Made by a program: the position numbers and the translations under genes
The notes under the pieces: model-generated
What the model was told of the DNA's origin: nothing
Database searches by the model: none
Seen by the model: the letters and a program-made list of their open reading frames with translations, nothing else
Shown here: positions 1 through 8,060 of the stretch, piece by piece
How the letters are laid out: every line of letters starts with the position of its first letter
Numbering within the stretch: position 1 is the first letter of the stretch
Source of the DNA: an uncultured Eubacteriales bacterium
GTDB lineage: Bacteria; Bacillota; Clostridia; Christensenellales; UBA1242
Direction of reading: 5' to 3'
DNA: 64,000 nucleotides
NCBI GenBank assembly: GCA_949077035.1
Contig: CARUPR010000009.1
Coordinates: forward strand, 1-64,000

Positions 1-1
1 T

Positions 2-31
2 AAAAACCACGATAAACTCGTGGCTTTTTTG
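2..31. terminator. Intrinsic terminator of an upstream gene outside the window
   Basis: A 6-bp GC-containing stem (CCACGA at 7-12 with TCGTGG at 18-23) is flanked by an A run and followed by a T run. It probably ends a gene lying left of the window. The rest of the stretch up to position 300 is AT-rich, with a short direct repeat of a TTATATTTGTAG-like unit around 47-73, and shows no gene. Confidence 0.7.
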
Positions 32-308
32 TTGGCTATATTGTTGGTTATATTTGTAGGTTATATTTGTAGTAAAATTAGTATTTCATATATTATAAAT
101 TAAATCTGTTTTGTTGATGTGAATTGTTGTTTAATTTTTATTTTGTTTATTTTTGCTTTTTGCAAAATCAAATTTTTTTATATAAAATTTTTATTTGTTT
201 GGAGTTGTTTTTATATTTTTATCTTGAAAATTTTTGTCATCATTGATTAAGTCTATTTTGTTTCTTTTTATATTAGAAAAATATATTTTATAAAATCATG
301 AAATTGTT

Positions 309-345
309 TTGACTTTTTGCGGGGGGGGGGTAGTAATATTATAAT
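309..345 (+). promoter_or_regulatory. Promoter with a G10 tract in the spacer, possibly phase-variable
   Basis: A -35 box TTGACT lies at 309-314. Candidate -10 boxes are TAATAT at 334-339 (19-bp spacer) and TATAAT at 340-345. Ten consecutive G residues occupy 321-330, between the boxes. Gain or loss of G residues would change the spacer length; two fewer would give the optimal 17 bp to TAATAT. An alternative reading is TTGCGG at 317-322 with a 17-bp spacer to TATAAT, which also places the G tract in the spacer. The architecture resembles poly-G/poly-C promoter switches known for surface antigens elsewhere; the switching itself is inferred. Confidence 0.55.
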
Positions 346-417
346 ATATTTTAATCAGTTTATATATTAATTTATTTTTTTATAAGCATACTAATTTATG
401 AGAAGGAGGCTTTAAAA

Positions 418-3400
418 ATGACGAAATTGAAGAATTTGGCTGTTATTTTAATTCCCTTTCTGCTTTTTTTAGTTTCTGGTTTTGCCTTGCTTCTTTTTAA
501 AGGTGATGATATTGTTGTTTCGGCACAAGACCCAAATGTTTTTGTGCATCTTGAAGTGCAATTTGAGAGATATCTCAACCCAAATTGTCTAATTGATGGC
601 ACAGAAGAACAAAGAATTTTACATGAGGAATATAGAATCTTTCTTGACCATGACGATAATGGAAATATTTCTTTTGATTTTTCAAATTCTTCTCTTTTAG
701 ATAATGATGATATTTTTGAATTTTTTGAAAATGAGATAATTTTTCCTTTCTTAGAAAATGATAGATATTATAATTCACAAGGATTTGGTTTTGAAAATGG
801 TCATTCATTTGATGAGTATTATTCAATGCCTATCGAGCATATCAAATCTGATATAAGTATCAATCAAGGAAATATAGGTGATACGAATTATGTTATAGAA
901 CAGGTAGGAGATAATATTTGGAATATATCATATTATGCGACTCCAGGGGTTTTTGGGGTGGCATTAAATATTGATATAGATATTGGGGATAATAAAGGGT
1001 TTTCTTGGACTGCCTTGGATTTTTATACTTTGTTGTCAATTGGTAGTGGAAGTTCAGATGAACTTGTTTTACAAACAAATACAAATTCTTTATATGCTAC
1101 ATTTTTAAGTAATGATGCTATTGGAGCTGAAACACCTGTTGAGGTTCCACTTATTTTAGTGCCACAGATGTTGCCTGTTGACTTTCTTGATTTGGATGGA
1201 CATTATCATGATACAATTTATTCAACATATTTAGAAAAATATAGTGAGCCTTCAAGAGAGCCACAAAGTAATATATATCAGTTTGATTATTGGCGTCCAA
1301 TTGATGAGCCATATTATTGGAATGAGCTTGGAATAGACCTTGAATATTATAATAAATATGAGAGTAATGGTAAGGCCTATGATTTGTATTTTACAGACCC
1401 AGAACAAAGAATGTTTGAAGCAGTTGGTTTTTATAAGGATATTACAATAAAGTTTAATGACAATGGCGGAAGTGGTGGACCTGGGTCAAAGAATATAACT
1501 TATAATGATAAATTTCCGGATGTGGAAGTGCCGACGAGGGAAGGACATATATTTAGTGGATATTTTACCGCCAGAGAGGGCGGAACAATGTATGTTGATG
1601 AAACTGGAAAAGGGATTAAAACAAATACTTTTACGTCAACGACTGAGCTTTTTGCGCAATGGCAGAAAGAGGAATATACAATTAAGTTTATTGATAAGTT
1701 TGAGGGCGATGAGCATCTGACTGCCGAGAGAGGTGGTTTATTTTATGACACGATTGTGCAGGATTTGCCGCAGCTTGAAAGAGAAGGTTATCAGTTTAAG
1801 GGCTGGGCAAGAGACCCTGAGGAAACAAACTCTAGCAGGATTTATAAAACAAGTTATAAGGTAGAAGACCTGGGTGAAAATAAAACGATTGCTTCATTCT
1901 ATTCAATTTGGCAGCCGATAAGATATATTGTTTATTTTTATGGTGGTGGCTCGACTGGTGGCAGTATGAGTTCTCAAGCTTTTATCTACAATGAGCCGCA
2001 GAATCTTACCGCAAATGGTTTTACTAAAAAAGGGTATACTTTTGTTGGCTGGAAATATGATGAAAATAAACCTCTTTTAAAAGACGGACATTCTATTGGG
2101 AATAAAGTTATCACAGACCCAGAAAGTCAGGCGGGAAATTTGGTAAGTGAAAATTATGGCAGCATATCTCTTACTGCGCAGTGGGAGGCAAACCATTATA
2201 CTATCAAATATCATGCAAATTATGACAATGCTTATTATGAAAAATATAAAGAGTATTTGGGCGAAGATAGCTTTGAGGTTGAATGTGTTTATGATGAATA
2301 CATTACCATTGCTGAAAATCCTTTTATTTTTATAGGTCACTATTTTTACCAATGGTCAACCAAATCTGAAGGGACAGGCTCAAGTCATTATGAACTGAGT
2401 GAAACCAAAAACCTTGTCACAAGCGGAACCTATCATTTATACGCAAATTGGGGTGAAACATGGTCATGTTTGATTGATGATAGTTATCAGCTCAAGCAAG
2501 AAGCGGTGGGTAATAAAACAAGATATTATATAGGCAGCCCAGAAGACCTTGCTTGGCTTTCTAGAGAGATGCAGATTAGGGCATTAAAAGGTATTGATGA
2601 TGGTTTTGATGGATGCCAATTTATACAGACAAGTAATATTGATTTAAAAGGTATAATCATTGAAAACAACACTCTCAAAGCTCGATATTGGATTGGAATT
2701 GGCAATGATAAGCTTCCATTTCAAGGCAGCTATAATGGTGGCAATTATGAAATAAAAAATATACTGATGGATGGTCATAATCTAGGAATTTTTGGAGCGA
2801 CTGATAGTGCTCAAATTTATAATGTGAAAATAAATAATGGAATTTTGACTTCTACTCATGCGGGTGGTGGAATAGTTGCGAAGGCTAAGCTAGGTGAAAT
2901 TAAAAACTGCATAGTTATTGGTTTTGATTTAAGTAGCAGACACTATTATTCTAAGAATATTTCTGGCGGAATTATTGGTGTCGCGGATGGGACTAAGATA
3001 GAGTCATGTCTTTATTTATCAGAAGCAAACATTTGGGGGCTTGAACAAGATGTATCTTGTATAGACGGAGAAAATATCATAGGTGGCATAGTCGGCTGTG
3101 TTGAAAATACAACAGGCTTTAGCACTACGATAAAAAATTGTTATGTAAAAGCTTTTATGAAAGGAAGAACTGCTGGTGGCATAGTCGGTTATGCAAAAGG
3201 CAGTGTTGAAATTTCTAGCAGTGGTTTTGTGGGGGTTATTGACCAAAGGGGAATAGATACTTCAAAAATAGGCTTTATGGTTGCTGATGCACAAAACTGG
3301 TCTGCAGTGACAATTTCAGATTGTTTTGCAAAAGAGGATAAATTTCATAATCAATTTTCACCTTATTATAACTATGCTGAGAATATGACCTTTGAAGAGG

Positions 3401-3615
3401 GCGCAAACATCACAAATAGTTTGCTTTTAACTGATAATAAAAAATATGCTTTTGGGGGCAATTATGAAAATTGGGTGGTTACACTAGCGGCCGATACAAC
3501 CATTTTGCCTAAAGGCTTTTCATGGATTTCAAGTTCTATGACTACACCAATTCAACCAGGAATGGTTGAGGATATGTTTGGGTATATTTCTGCAGAGGAA
3601 AATGGCAAGCATTAA
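418..3615 (+). CDS. Exported multidomain surface protein with InlB-type repeats and a GLUG-like domain
   Basis: A 1065-residue protein starting at ATG 418 behind a strong AGAAGGAGG site at 401-409. Residues about 7-28 form a hydrophobic signal peptide or membrane anchor. Residues about 30-335 match no family I recognise. About 340-680 holds four consecutive units of the Listeria-Bacteroides (InlB B/Flg_new) type, each starting with a Y-T-I-K-F-like strand, containing G-Y-x-F-x-G-W and ending with A-x-W. From about 690 to 1000 there are glycine-rich GGIVG-type motifs resembling GLUG repeats found in adhesins. No LPXTG motif is present at the C-terminus, so anchoring would have to be through the N-terminal segment or non-covalent. 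It is a single-gene unit with a terminator just after the stop. Likely role: adhesion or matrix binding, inferred from domain type only. Confidence 0.75.
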   Translation: MTKLKNLAVILIPFLLFLVSGFALLLFKGDDIVVSAQDPNVFVHLEVQFERYLNPNCLIDGTEEQRILHEEYRIFLDHDDNGNISFDFSNSSLLDNDDIFEFFENEIIFPFLENDRYYNSQGFGFENGHSFDEYYSMPIEHIKSDISINQGNIGDTNYVIEQVGDNIWNISYYATPGVFGVALNIDIDIGDNKGFSWTALDFYTLLSIGSGSSDELVLQTNTNSLYATFLSNDAIGAETPVEVPLILVPQMLPVDFLDLDGHYHDTIYSTYLEKYSEPSREPQSNIYQFDYWRPIDEPYYWNELGIDLEYYNKYESNGKAYDLYFTDPEQRMFEAVGFYKDITIKFNDNGGSGGPGSKNITYNDKFPDVEVPTREGHIFSGYFTAREGGTMYVDETGKGIKTNTFTSTTELFAQWQKEEYTIKFIDKFEGDEHLTAERGGLFYDTIVQDLPQLEREGYQFKGWARDPEETNSSRIYKTSYKVEDLGENKTIASFYSIWQPIRYIVYFYGGGSTGGSMSSQAFIYNEPQNLTANGFTKKGYTFVGWKYDENKPLLKDGHSIGNKVITDPESQAGNLVSENYGSISLTAQWEANHYTIKYHANYDNAYYEKYKEYLGEDSFEVECVYDEYITIAENPFIFIGHYFYQWSTKSEGTGSSHYELSETKNLVTSGTYHLYANWGETWSCLIDDSYQLKQEAVGNKTRYYIGSPEDLAWLSREMQIRALKGIDDGFDGCQFIQTSNIDLKGIIIENNTLKARYWIGIGNDKLPFQGSYNGGNYEIKNILMDGHNLGIFGATDSAQIYNVKINNGILTSTHAGGGIVAKAKLGEIKNCIVIGFDLSSRHYYSKNISGGIIGVADGTKIESCLYLSEANIWGLEQDVSCIDGENIIGGIVGCVENTTGFSTTIKNCYVKAFMKGRTAGGIVGYAKGSVEISSSGFVGVIDQRGIDTSKIGFMVADAQNWSAVTISDCFAKEDKFHNQFSPYYNYAENMTFEEGANITNSLLLTDNKKYAFGGNYENWVVTLAADTTILPKGFSWISSSMTTPIQPGMVEDMFGYISAEENGKH

Positions 3616-3663
3616 AAAAAAAGTTTTAAAGTTTTATGACATATTAAAAAATTTAATAGACAG

Positions 3664-3693
3664 AAAAAACCATGATAAATTCATGGTTTTTTT
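3664..3693 (+). terminator. Intrinsic terminator after the surface protein gene
   Basis: A 12-bp stem (3664-3675 with 3681-3692) encloses a 5-nt loop and runs into a T tract. It lies about 50 bp after the stop codon and directly before the 41-bp tandem repeats. Confidence 0.8.
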
Positions 3694-3816
3694 AGGAACG
3701 CAAGGTAGGCGCGAACATTGTGAGTGCTTTCTTTAGGAACGCAAGGTAGGCGCGAACATTGTGAGTGCTTTCTTTAGGAACGCAAGATAGGCACGAACAT
3801 TGTGAGTGCTTTCTTA
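3694..3816 (+). repeat. Three tandem 41-bp copies of a terminator-associated repeat
   Basis: Units begin at 3694, 3735 and 3776 and are almost identical; the third differs by G to A changes. Each contains an imperfect stem, with an AAGATAGGCAC-like left arm and a GTGCTTTCTT right arm separated by about 11 nt. The unit recurs at 9739-9777 (minus strand), 33856-33893, 43799-43836 and 45698-45736, each time just 3' of an intrinsic terminator in the same orientation. No spacers separate the units, so this is not a CRISPR array. Confidence 0.8.
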
Positions 3817-3919
3817 TTTTTGTTTTTTTAATAAAACTTTTTAAAATCTGTTAAAAATTTTTATGTATGAAAAATTATTGGGATAATGTTTTTTAAATTA
3901 TGGTAAAAATTATTGGTAA

Positions 3920-4366
3920 TTATTCCATATTATCTAATAATTTTTTAAAGCTTTCGATGTCTTTAAATTGACGATAGACTGATGCAAAACGAACATAAGA
4001 AATTTCATCAATCTTTTTCAGCGCATCCATAATCATTTCGCCAAGTTGTGATGATTTGACTTCTTGTGTAAGTTTGTTTTGAATTTGTTTTTCTATTGTG
4101 TCAACTATTCCATCAATTTGGCTCATGCTGACAGGTCTTTTTTCGCAGGCTTTTATTATTCCGCGTTTTAACTTTTCAGGGTCAAAAGATTGTCTTGAAC
4201 CATCATTTTTGATGACAAGAATAGGTGTTGTTTCAATAGTTTCATAGGTTGTAAATCTTCTTCCGCATGAAAGACATTCACGTCTGCGTCTGATTGAATT
4301 TGTTTCTTCGCTGTTTCTTGAATCAAGCACTTTGCTTTCTTCTGCATTGCAATAAATACATTTCAT
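3920..4366 (-). CDS. nrdR: Transcriptional repressor NrdR
   Basis: A 148-residue protein in its usual length range. NrdR senses dATP/ATP through an ATP-cone domain and represses ribonucleotide reductase genes. The N-terminus has the zinc ribbon with two Cys pairs (M-K-C-I-Y-C and C-L-S-C-G-R-R-F-T-T-Y-E), followed by the ATP-cone from about residue 48 with the V-I-K-N-D-G-S-R-Q motif. The start is placed at 4366, not at the in-frame upstream ATG at 4405, because AAGGAG lies about 8 nt before it and the family begins with MKC. It is transcribed alone and divergently from feoAB. No NrdR boxes were recognised in the window, so its targets must lie elsewhere. Confidence 0.95.
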   Translation of the reverse strand: MKCIYCNAEESKVLDSRNSEETNSIRRRRECLSCGRRFTTYETIETTPILVIKNDGSRQSFDPEKLKRGIIKACEKRPVSMSQIDGIVDTIEKQIQNKLTQEVKSSQLGEMIMDALKKIDEISYVRFASVYRQFKDIESFKKLLDNME

Positions 4367-4423
4367 AAATTTGCTCCTTAATGTTTCTTTTTTATATTTT
4401 AGCATATTTTTTTTAATTTTTCA

Positions 4424-4545
4424 ACCAATTAAGCTTATTATTTTTTCAAGCAATTAAACTGATAATTTTCAATAAATTAAACTTATTATTTTTTGCTAAT
4501 TAAACTGAGATTTTTTTGTTGTTAAGCTTATTTTTTTTAAACTTT
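4424..4545. repeat. Degenerate AT-rich repeats between nrdR and feoA
   Basis: Several imperfect copies of a CAATTAAACTTATTATTTTTT-like unit of roughly 30 nt occur in the divergent intergenic region. A TATAAT at 4548-4553 may be the -10 of the feo operon. I could not identify a Fur or DtxR-type operator in it. Confidence 0.4.
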
Positions 4546-4595
4546 TTTATAATTTATTAAAAAAAAGAGGCTCTATATTTTGCGATTTTTGTCAT

Positions 4596-4856
4596 ATGGT
4601 TTTAATGATTTTAATAGATTATACTATGTTGAATTTGTTGAAGGCAAAAAAAAATATCTATCAAACCATTTCTTCTATTTCTGATAATGCGACTTTTAAA
4701 ATCAAAAGGCGGCTTTTAGAGCTGGGTTTTACACCCGGGACAAAGGTGAGAATTTTGAGAAAATCTTTGCTTGGACAGGCCTATCTGGTTGAGATAAGAG
4801 GTTTTACTTTGTCTATGCGAAAAGAGATTTTGGCGAATGTAATTATCGAGGTTTAA
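4596..4856 (+). CDS. feoA: Ferrous iron transport protein A (FeoA)
   Basis: A small SH3-like FeoA domain of up to 86 residues. FeoA is a cytoplasmic partner of the FeoB ferrous iron transporter. The family core is visible as R-R-L-L-E-L-G-F-T-P-G-T-K-V-R-I-L followed by an L-V-E-I-R-G-F-T-L-S-M-R-K-E segment. The start is uncertain: the ATG at 4596 has no clear ribosome binding site, and the ATG at 4626 gives a length closer to the usual 75 residues. The stop lies 2 nt before feoB, so the two genes are surely co-transcribed. Confidence 0.9.
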   Translation: MVLMILIDYTMLNLLKAKKNIYQTISSISDNATFKIKRRLLELGFTPGTKVRILRKSLLGQAYLVEIRGFTLSMRKEILANVIIEV

Positions 4857-4858
4857 AA

Positions 4859-6967
4859 ATGATTAAAGTTGCACTTTTAGGAAATCCAAATACAGGGAAA
4901 ACAACCCTTTACAATCTTCTTACCGCATCGCATGAGCATGTTGGAAACTGGCATGGAGTTACGGTTGAAGAGCGGGCCAAACTTTATAAGCATAATGATG
5001 AAGAAATTGTTATGGTTGATTTGCCGGGTATTTATTCCCTTTCGCCACTTAGTTATGAAGAAGAGGTGAGCATTGATTATCTTTTAAAAAATCATGTTGA
5101 CTTGGTGGTCAATATTTGTGATGCAAGCAATTTGAAAAGAAACCTTTATCTTACACTTTCGCTTTTGGAAATGGGGGTTCCGACAATTTTGGCAGTCAAT
5201 CAAATTGATAGGCGACCCATTTGTAAGATTGATTTTGGCAGGCTTGAAAAAATGCTTGGCATAAAAGTTTTGCATATAAACGCCTCAAACAAAAAGGATG
5301 GTCAAACCTTAAATGACAACATTATAAAATTAAACCAATCAATCAAAAAGGGGTATAGTCAAAGTAAGCCAAGTTATTTAAAGGAATTTGGGCTGGGTAA
5401 GTTTAAAGGGTTTTTGAAAGGTGGTTATGATAGCAGGCTTGAAGAGTTTTATTGTGTCAAACTTCTTGAAGATGATGAAAAGGTGAAAGCTATCTTTTCT
5501 GTCCAACAGGATTTTGGCGGGATGGAAAGGGTTGCGAAAAGAAGATATCAATATATTGATGAGGTCCTTTCTTCATGTTGCAGCAAAAGTGAGCGGATAT
5601 ATGGCAAGTCAAAATTTGATAGGTTGCTTTTAAACAGATTTCTGGCTTTTCCTATCTTTATTTTGATTATAGCAGCCGCCTTTTATTTGACCTTTTTCTC
5701 AATAGGTGCATGGCTTAGTGAGGGTTTAAATTTTGTGCTTGAAAGGCTTGTTTCAACTCCGCTGACAAAGCTTCTTATAAATTCTTTTGGGGAGGGCAGT
5801 TGGGTTGTTTCGCTTTTTAGAGATGCGGTTTTTGGGGGTATGGGTTCTATACTTACTTTCCTGCCACAGGTTGCACTCTTGTTCTTCTTTTTGTCCCTTC
5901 TTGAAGATAGTGGTTATCTATCGCGGGTGGCTTTTGTATTTGATGATATCTTAAGCAAGGTTGGTCTTTCAGGGAAAAGTGTTTATACTCTGCTTATGGG
6001 CTTTGGATGCTCAACCACCGCGGTTTTGACGGCTAGAAATATGGAAGATAAAAATTCAAAAATCAAGACAGGGCTCTTGACGCCTTATATGAGTTGTTCT
6101 GCCAAGTTTCCTATCTATTCGGTTTTGGGTGGTGCCTTCTTTGGGGTAAACAATATTTTTGTGATTCTTGGTCTATATTTCCTTGGTGTGGTAATCGCTA
6201 TTTTTATGTCGTTTATTTTTGAAAAAACCATTTTGAAAAGTAAAGAACAATCGTTTATATTGGAATTTCCACCATATAGAATGATGAGCACAAAACGCAC
6301 CCTTTCCCTTTTATGGCAAAATGTAAAGGAATTTTTGACCAGAGTCGCATCACTTATTCTTGCGATGAATGTTATTGTATGGCTATTGTCAAATTTTACA
6401 ATAACTTTTAGGTATGTTGGAAATGGCGGGGCAAGTATGCTTGAAACCTTTGGCAGAATTATTGCACCAATATTTAAACCGCTTGGTTTTGGAAGCTGGG
6501 GGCTTGTTTCGGCACTTATCGCTGGGCTTGTTGCAAAAGAGGTTATTGTAAGCTCGATAGCGATGTTTAATGGCATTTCTGACCCAACAAGTGAAAGCAT
6601 TGGTAGCTCTATAAAAGATGCCGCATCGCCAACATTTTTTGCAAGCGGAAGCAGTGTAATAAGTTATCTTGTTTTCTGTCTATTATATTTTCCATGTCTT
6701 GCAACAGCCTCTGTGCTTGGAAAGGAGATAGGGAAGAAATGGCTGTTTATCGGGCTTATAAGCGAATTTATTATTGCTTATATTACCGCATTTATCGTCT
6801 ATAGAATTTCACTTGCTGTCGAGCTTTATGGCTGCGGAATAGTGTTTGGCTTTATTGCTGCCTTGCTTGCGATTATCATTTCATTTGCAATTGTCTATAA
6901 AAGATTGAAAACCAGAAGATGTGCTTATGCAAGAAAGTGCCCAAAAAACTGCAAGAAAAAATTTTAA
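4859..6967 (+). CDS. feoB: Ferrous iron transporter FeoB
   Basis: A 702-residue membrane GTPase for Fe(II) uptake. The N-terminal G domain shows G1 (G-N-P-N-T-G-K-T-T, residues 8-16), G3 (D-L-P-G) and G4 (N-Q-I-D). From about residue 260 there are multiple membrane segments, including the two Gate-type repeats with G-F-G-C-S-T-T-A and Y-M-S-C-S-A-K-F-P. The final segment (about residue 655 onward) is an extra membrane helix followed by a short basic tail with three cysteines. That tail looks like the small FeoB-associated Cys-rich protein fused to the end of FeoB. Start ATG 4859 lies 2 nt after feoA. Confidence 0.95.
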   Translation: MIKVALLGNPNTGKTTLYNLLTASHEHVGNWHGVTVEERAKLYKHNDEEIVMVDLPGIYSLSPLSYEEEVSIDYLLKNHVDLVVNICDASNLKRNLYLTLSLLEMGVPTILAVNQIDRRPICKIDFGRLEKMLGIKVLHINASNKKDGQTLNDNIIKLNQSIKKGYSQSKPSYLKEFGLGKFKGFLKGGYDSRLEEFYCVKLLEDDEKVKAIFSVQQDFGGMERVAKRRYQYIDEVLSSCCSKSERIYGKSKFDRLLLNRFLAFPIFILIIAAAFYLTFFSIGAWLSEGLNFVLERLVSTPLTKLLINSFGEGSWVVSLFRDAVFGGMGSILTFLPQVALLFFFLSLLEDSGYLSRVAFVFDDILSKVGLSGKSVYTLLMGFGCSTTAVLTARNMEDKNSKIKTGLLTPYMSCSAKFPIYSVLGGAFFGVNNIFVILGLYFLGVVIAIFMSFIFEKTILKSKEQSFILEFPPYRMMSTKRTLSLLWQNVKEFLTRVASLILAMNVIVWLLSNFTITFRYVGNGGASMLETFGRIIAPIFKPLGFGSWGLVSALIAGLVAKEVIVSSIAMFNGISDPTSESIGSSIKDAASPTFFASGSSVISYLVFCLLYFPCLATASVLGKEIGKKWLFIGLISEFIIAYITAFIVYRISLAVELYGCGIVFGFIAALLAIIISFAIVYKRLKTRRCAYARKCPKNCKKKF

Positions 6968-7006
6968 AGTTGTAACATTTATTTTTATAATTGAATAAAA
7001 AGTAAT

Positions 7007-7099
7007 ATGGATAAACAAAAAGATAAATTCAAAATAATATGCATTAAAGCTCCTAAGTGGCTTTCATACTTTCTCAAAAAATTTGTTAAAGAAGGCTAA
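7007..7099 (+). CDS. spoVM: SpoVM-like sporulation micropeptide
   Basis: A 30-codon reading frame. Its core C-I-K-A-P-K-W-L-S (about residues 12-20), followed by a short amphipathic basic helix, resembles SpoVM, whose signature is T-I-K-L-P-K-F-L. SpoVM is a 26-residue amphipathic helix that marks the forespore membrane for coat assembly through SpoIVA. In Bacillus subtilis spoVM sits directly before rpmB, yloU and yloV, and the same neighbours follow here, which strongly supports the call. The N-terminus is about 4 residues longer than in Bacillus. The ribosome binding site is weak (AAAAAG). No vegetative promoter is obvious, as expected for a gene read by a sporulation sigma factor. Confidence 0.75.
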   Translation: MDKQKDKFKIICIKAPKWLSYFLKKFVKEG

Positions 7100-7244
7100 G
7101 AATATTTTTGGCTGAGCTTTTCAATATCAATTAAATAGCTTGACATAGCTTTTTTGACGAATATAAGTATATGACAAACGCAAAAAAAGTTGACGACTCC
7201 GTCACCGGCTTTTCTATTAATCTTTTTTAATAAAACCTTATGAA

Positions 7245-7273
7245 AAAAAGAAGGATGTTTGCTCCTTCTTTTT
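7245..7273. terminator. Bidirectional intrinsic terminator between spoVM and rpmB
   Basis: An 11-bp stem (7245-7255 with 7263-7273) has A and T runs on both sides. It can end transcription of spoVM from the left and of rpmB from the right. Confidence 0.8.
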
Positions 7274-7319
7274 GCTTTTAAGTTATTAAAAAGAAATACA
7301 CAATTTTTTGTGTATGACT

Positions 7320-7505
7320 TTAGTTTGCCTTCTTAGCTGTTCTGATACATTTTGTGCAGGCTTTTACAGTTTGTTCTTTTCCTTCAACTTCCATTGTAAC
7401 CTTTTGAAGGTTCAAATCATAAGTTCTATTATATTTCTTATTAGAGAAAGATACTTGTTTGCCTGTCATTTTGCCTCTGCCGCATATTTCACATACTCTG
7501 CTCAT
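7320..7505 (-). CDS. rpmB: 50S ribosomal protein L28
   Basis: A 61-residue ribosomal protein of usual length. It is the zinc-binding form, with C-E-I-C-G near the N-terminus and C-T-K-C near the C-terminus. The core has the typical G-K-Q-V-S-F-S-N-K-K-Y-N-R-T segment. The start is placed at 7505 because GGAGG lies 8 nt upstream and L28 begins close to this cysteine pair; longer in-frame starts up to 7574 are unlikely. It lies opposite in orientation to yloU, as in Bacillus. Confidence 0.97.
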   Translation of the reverse strand: MSRVCEICGRGKMTGKQVSFSNKKYNRTYDLNLQKVTMEVEGKEQTVKACTKCIRTAKKAN

Positions 7506-7701
7506 TTTCATTTCCTCCATAAACATTTGTCTTTGCATCTTATGATAGCATTTTTCCTTATAAAAATCAACCATTTTGGCAAAAATAATTTAAATTTATG
7601 GCAAATTTTTATCTTTTTTTTATTAATATCAAAAAAAGTGTTGTTTTTTTCTGCAATTTATTGTATTATATAGAAGGTATACTATCTAAAAGGAGCATAA
7701 G

Positions 7702-8052
7702 GTGACTGTAGATACAAATAATTACTATGGCAATATTTCTATCTCCGACAACTCAATCAGGGTTGTTGCGGGTTATGTCGCACTTGACTGTTATGGTGTA
7801 GTCGACCTTGTGAGCAAATCTATTATAGATAGTGCACGTGAATTATTTAAAAAAGAATCTTATTCAAAAGGAATTAAGATTAACCATATCAACAACAGAA
7901 TATATATTGATGTTTACTGTATTTTAAAATACGGCGTGTCTATTAGTGCCGTTGCCGAATCACTGCGTAAATCTGTAAAATATAGTGTTGAAAATTTTAC
8001 AGGTATGCTTGTTGATGCTGTCAATGTTCATGTTGTCGGAGTAAGAGTTTAG
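7702..8052 (+). CDS. Asp23/Gls24 family protein (YloU-like)
   Basis: A 116-residue protein of the Asp23 family. It starts with GTG 7702 behind AAAGGAG at 7689-7695. The family pattern is seen as G-N-I-S-I-S-D-N-S-I-R-V-V-A-G-Y-V-A near the N-terminus, then I-D-V-Y-C-I-L-K-Y-G-V-S-I, and a C-terminal V-N-V-H-V-V-G-V-R-V. YloU homologues are small cytoplasmic proteins, some membrane-tethered, paired with the YloV/FakA family. The stop lies 8 nt before the FakA-like gene, so the two form an operon. The exact role is unknown. Confidence 0.9.
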   Translation: MTVDTNNYYGNISISDNSIRVVAGYVALDCYGVVDLVSKSIIDSARELFKKESYSKGIKINHINNRIYIDVYCILKYGVSISAVAESLRKSVKYSVENFTGMLVDAVNVHVVGVRV

Positions 8053-8060
8053 GAGAATTT

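Noticed and set aside
3694..3816. Tandem repeats looking like a small CRISPR array
   Set aside because: The three units are directly adjacent, with no spacers and no cas genes, and single copies recur elsewhere after terminators.
4424..4595. Fur or DtxR operator before feoAB
   Set aside because: The AT-rich repeats do not give a convincing match to either known operator.
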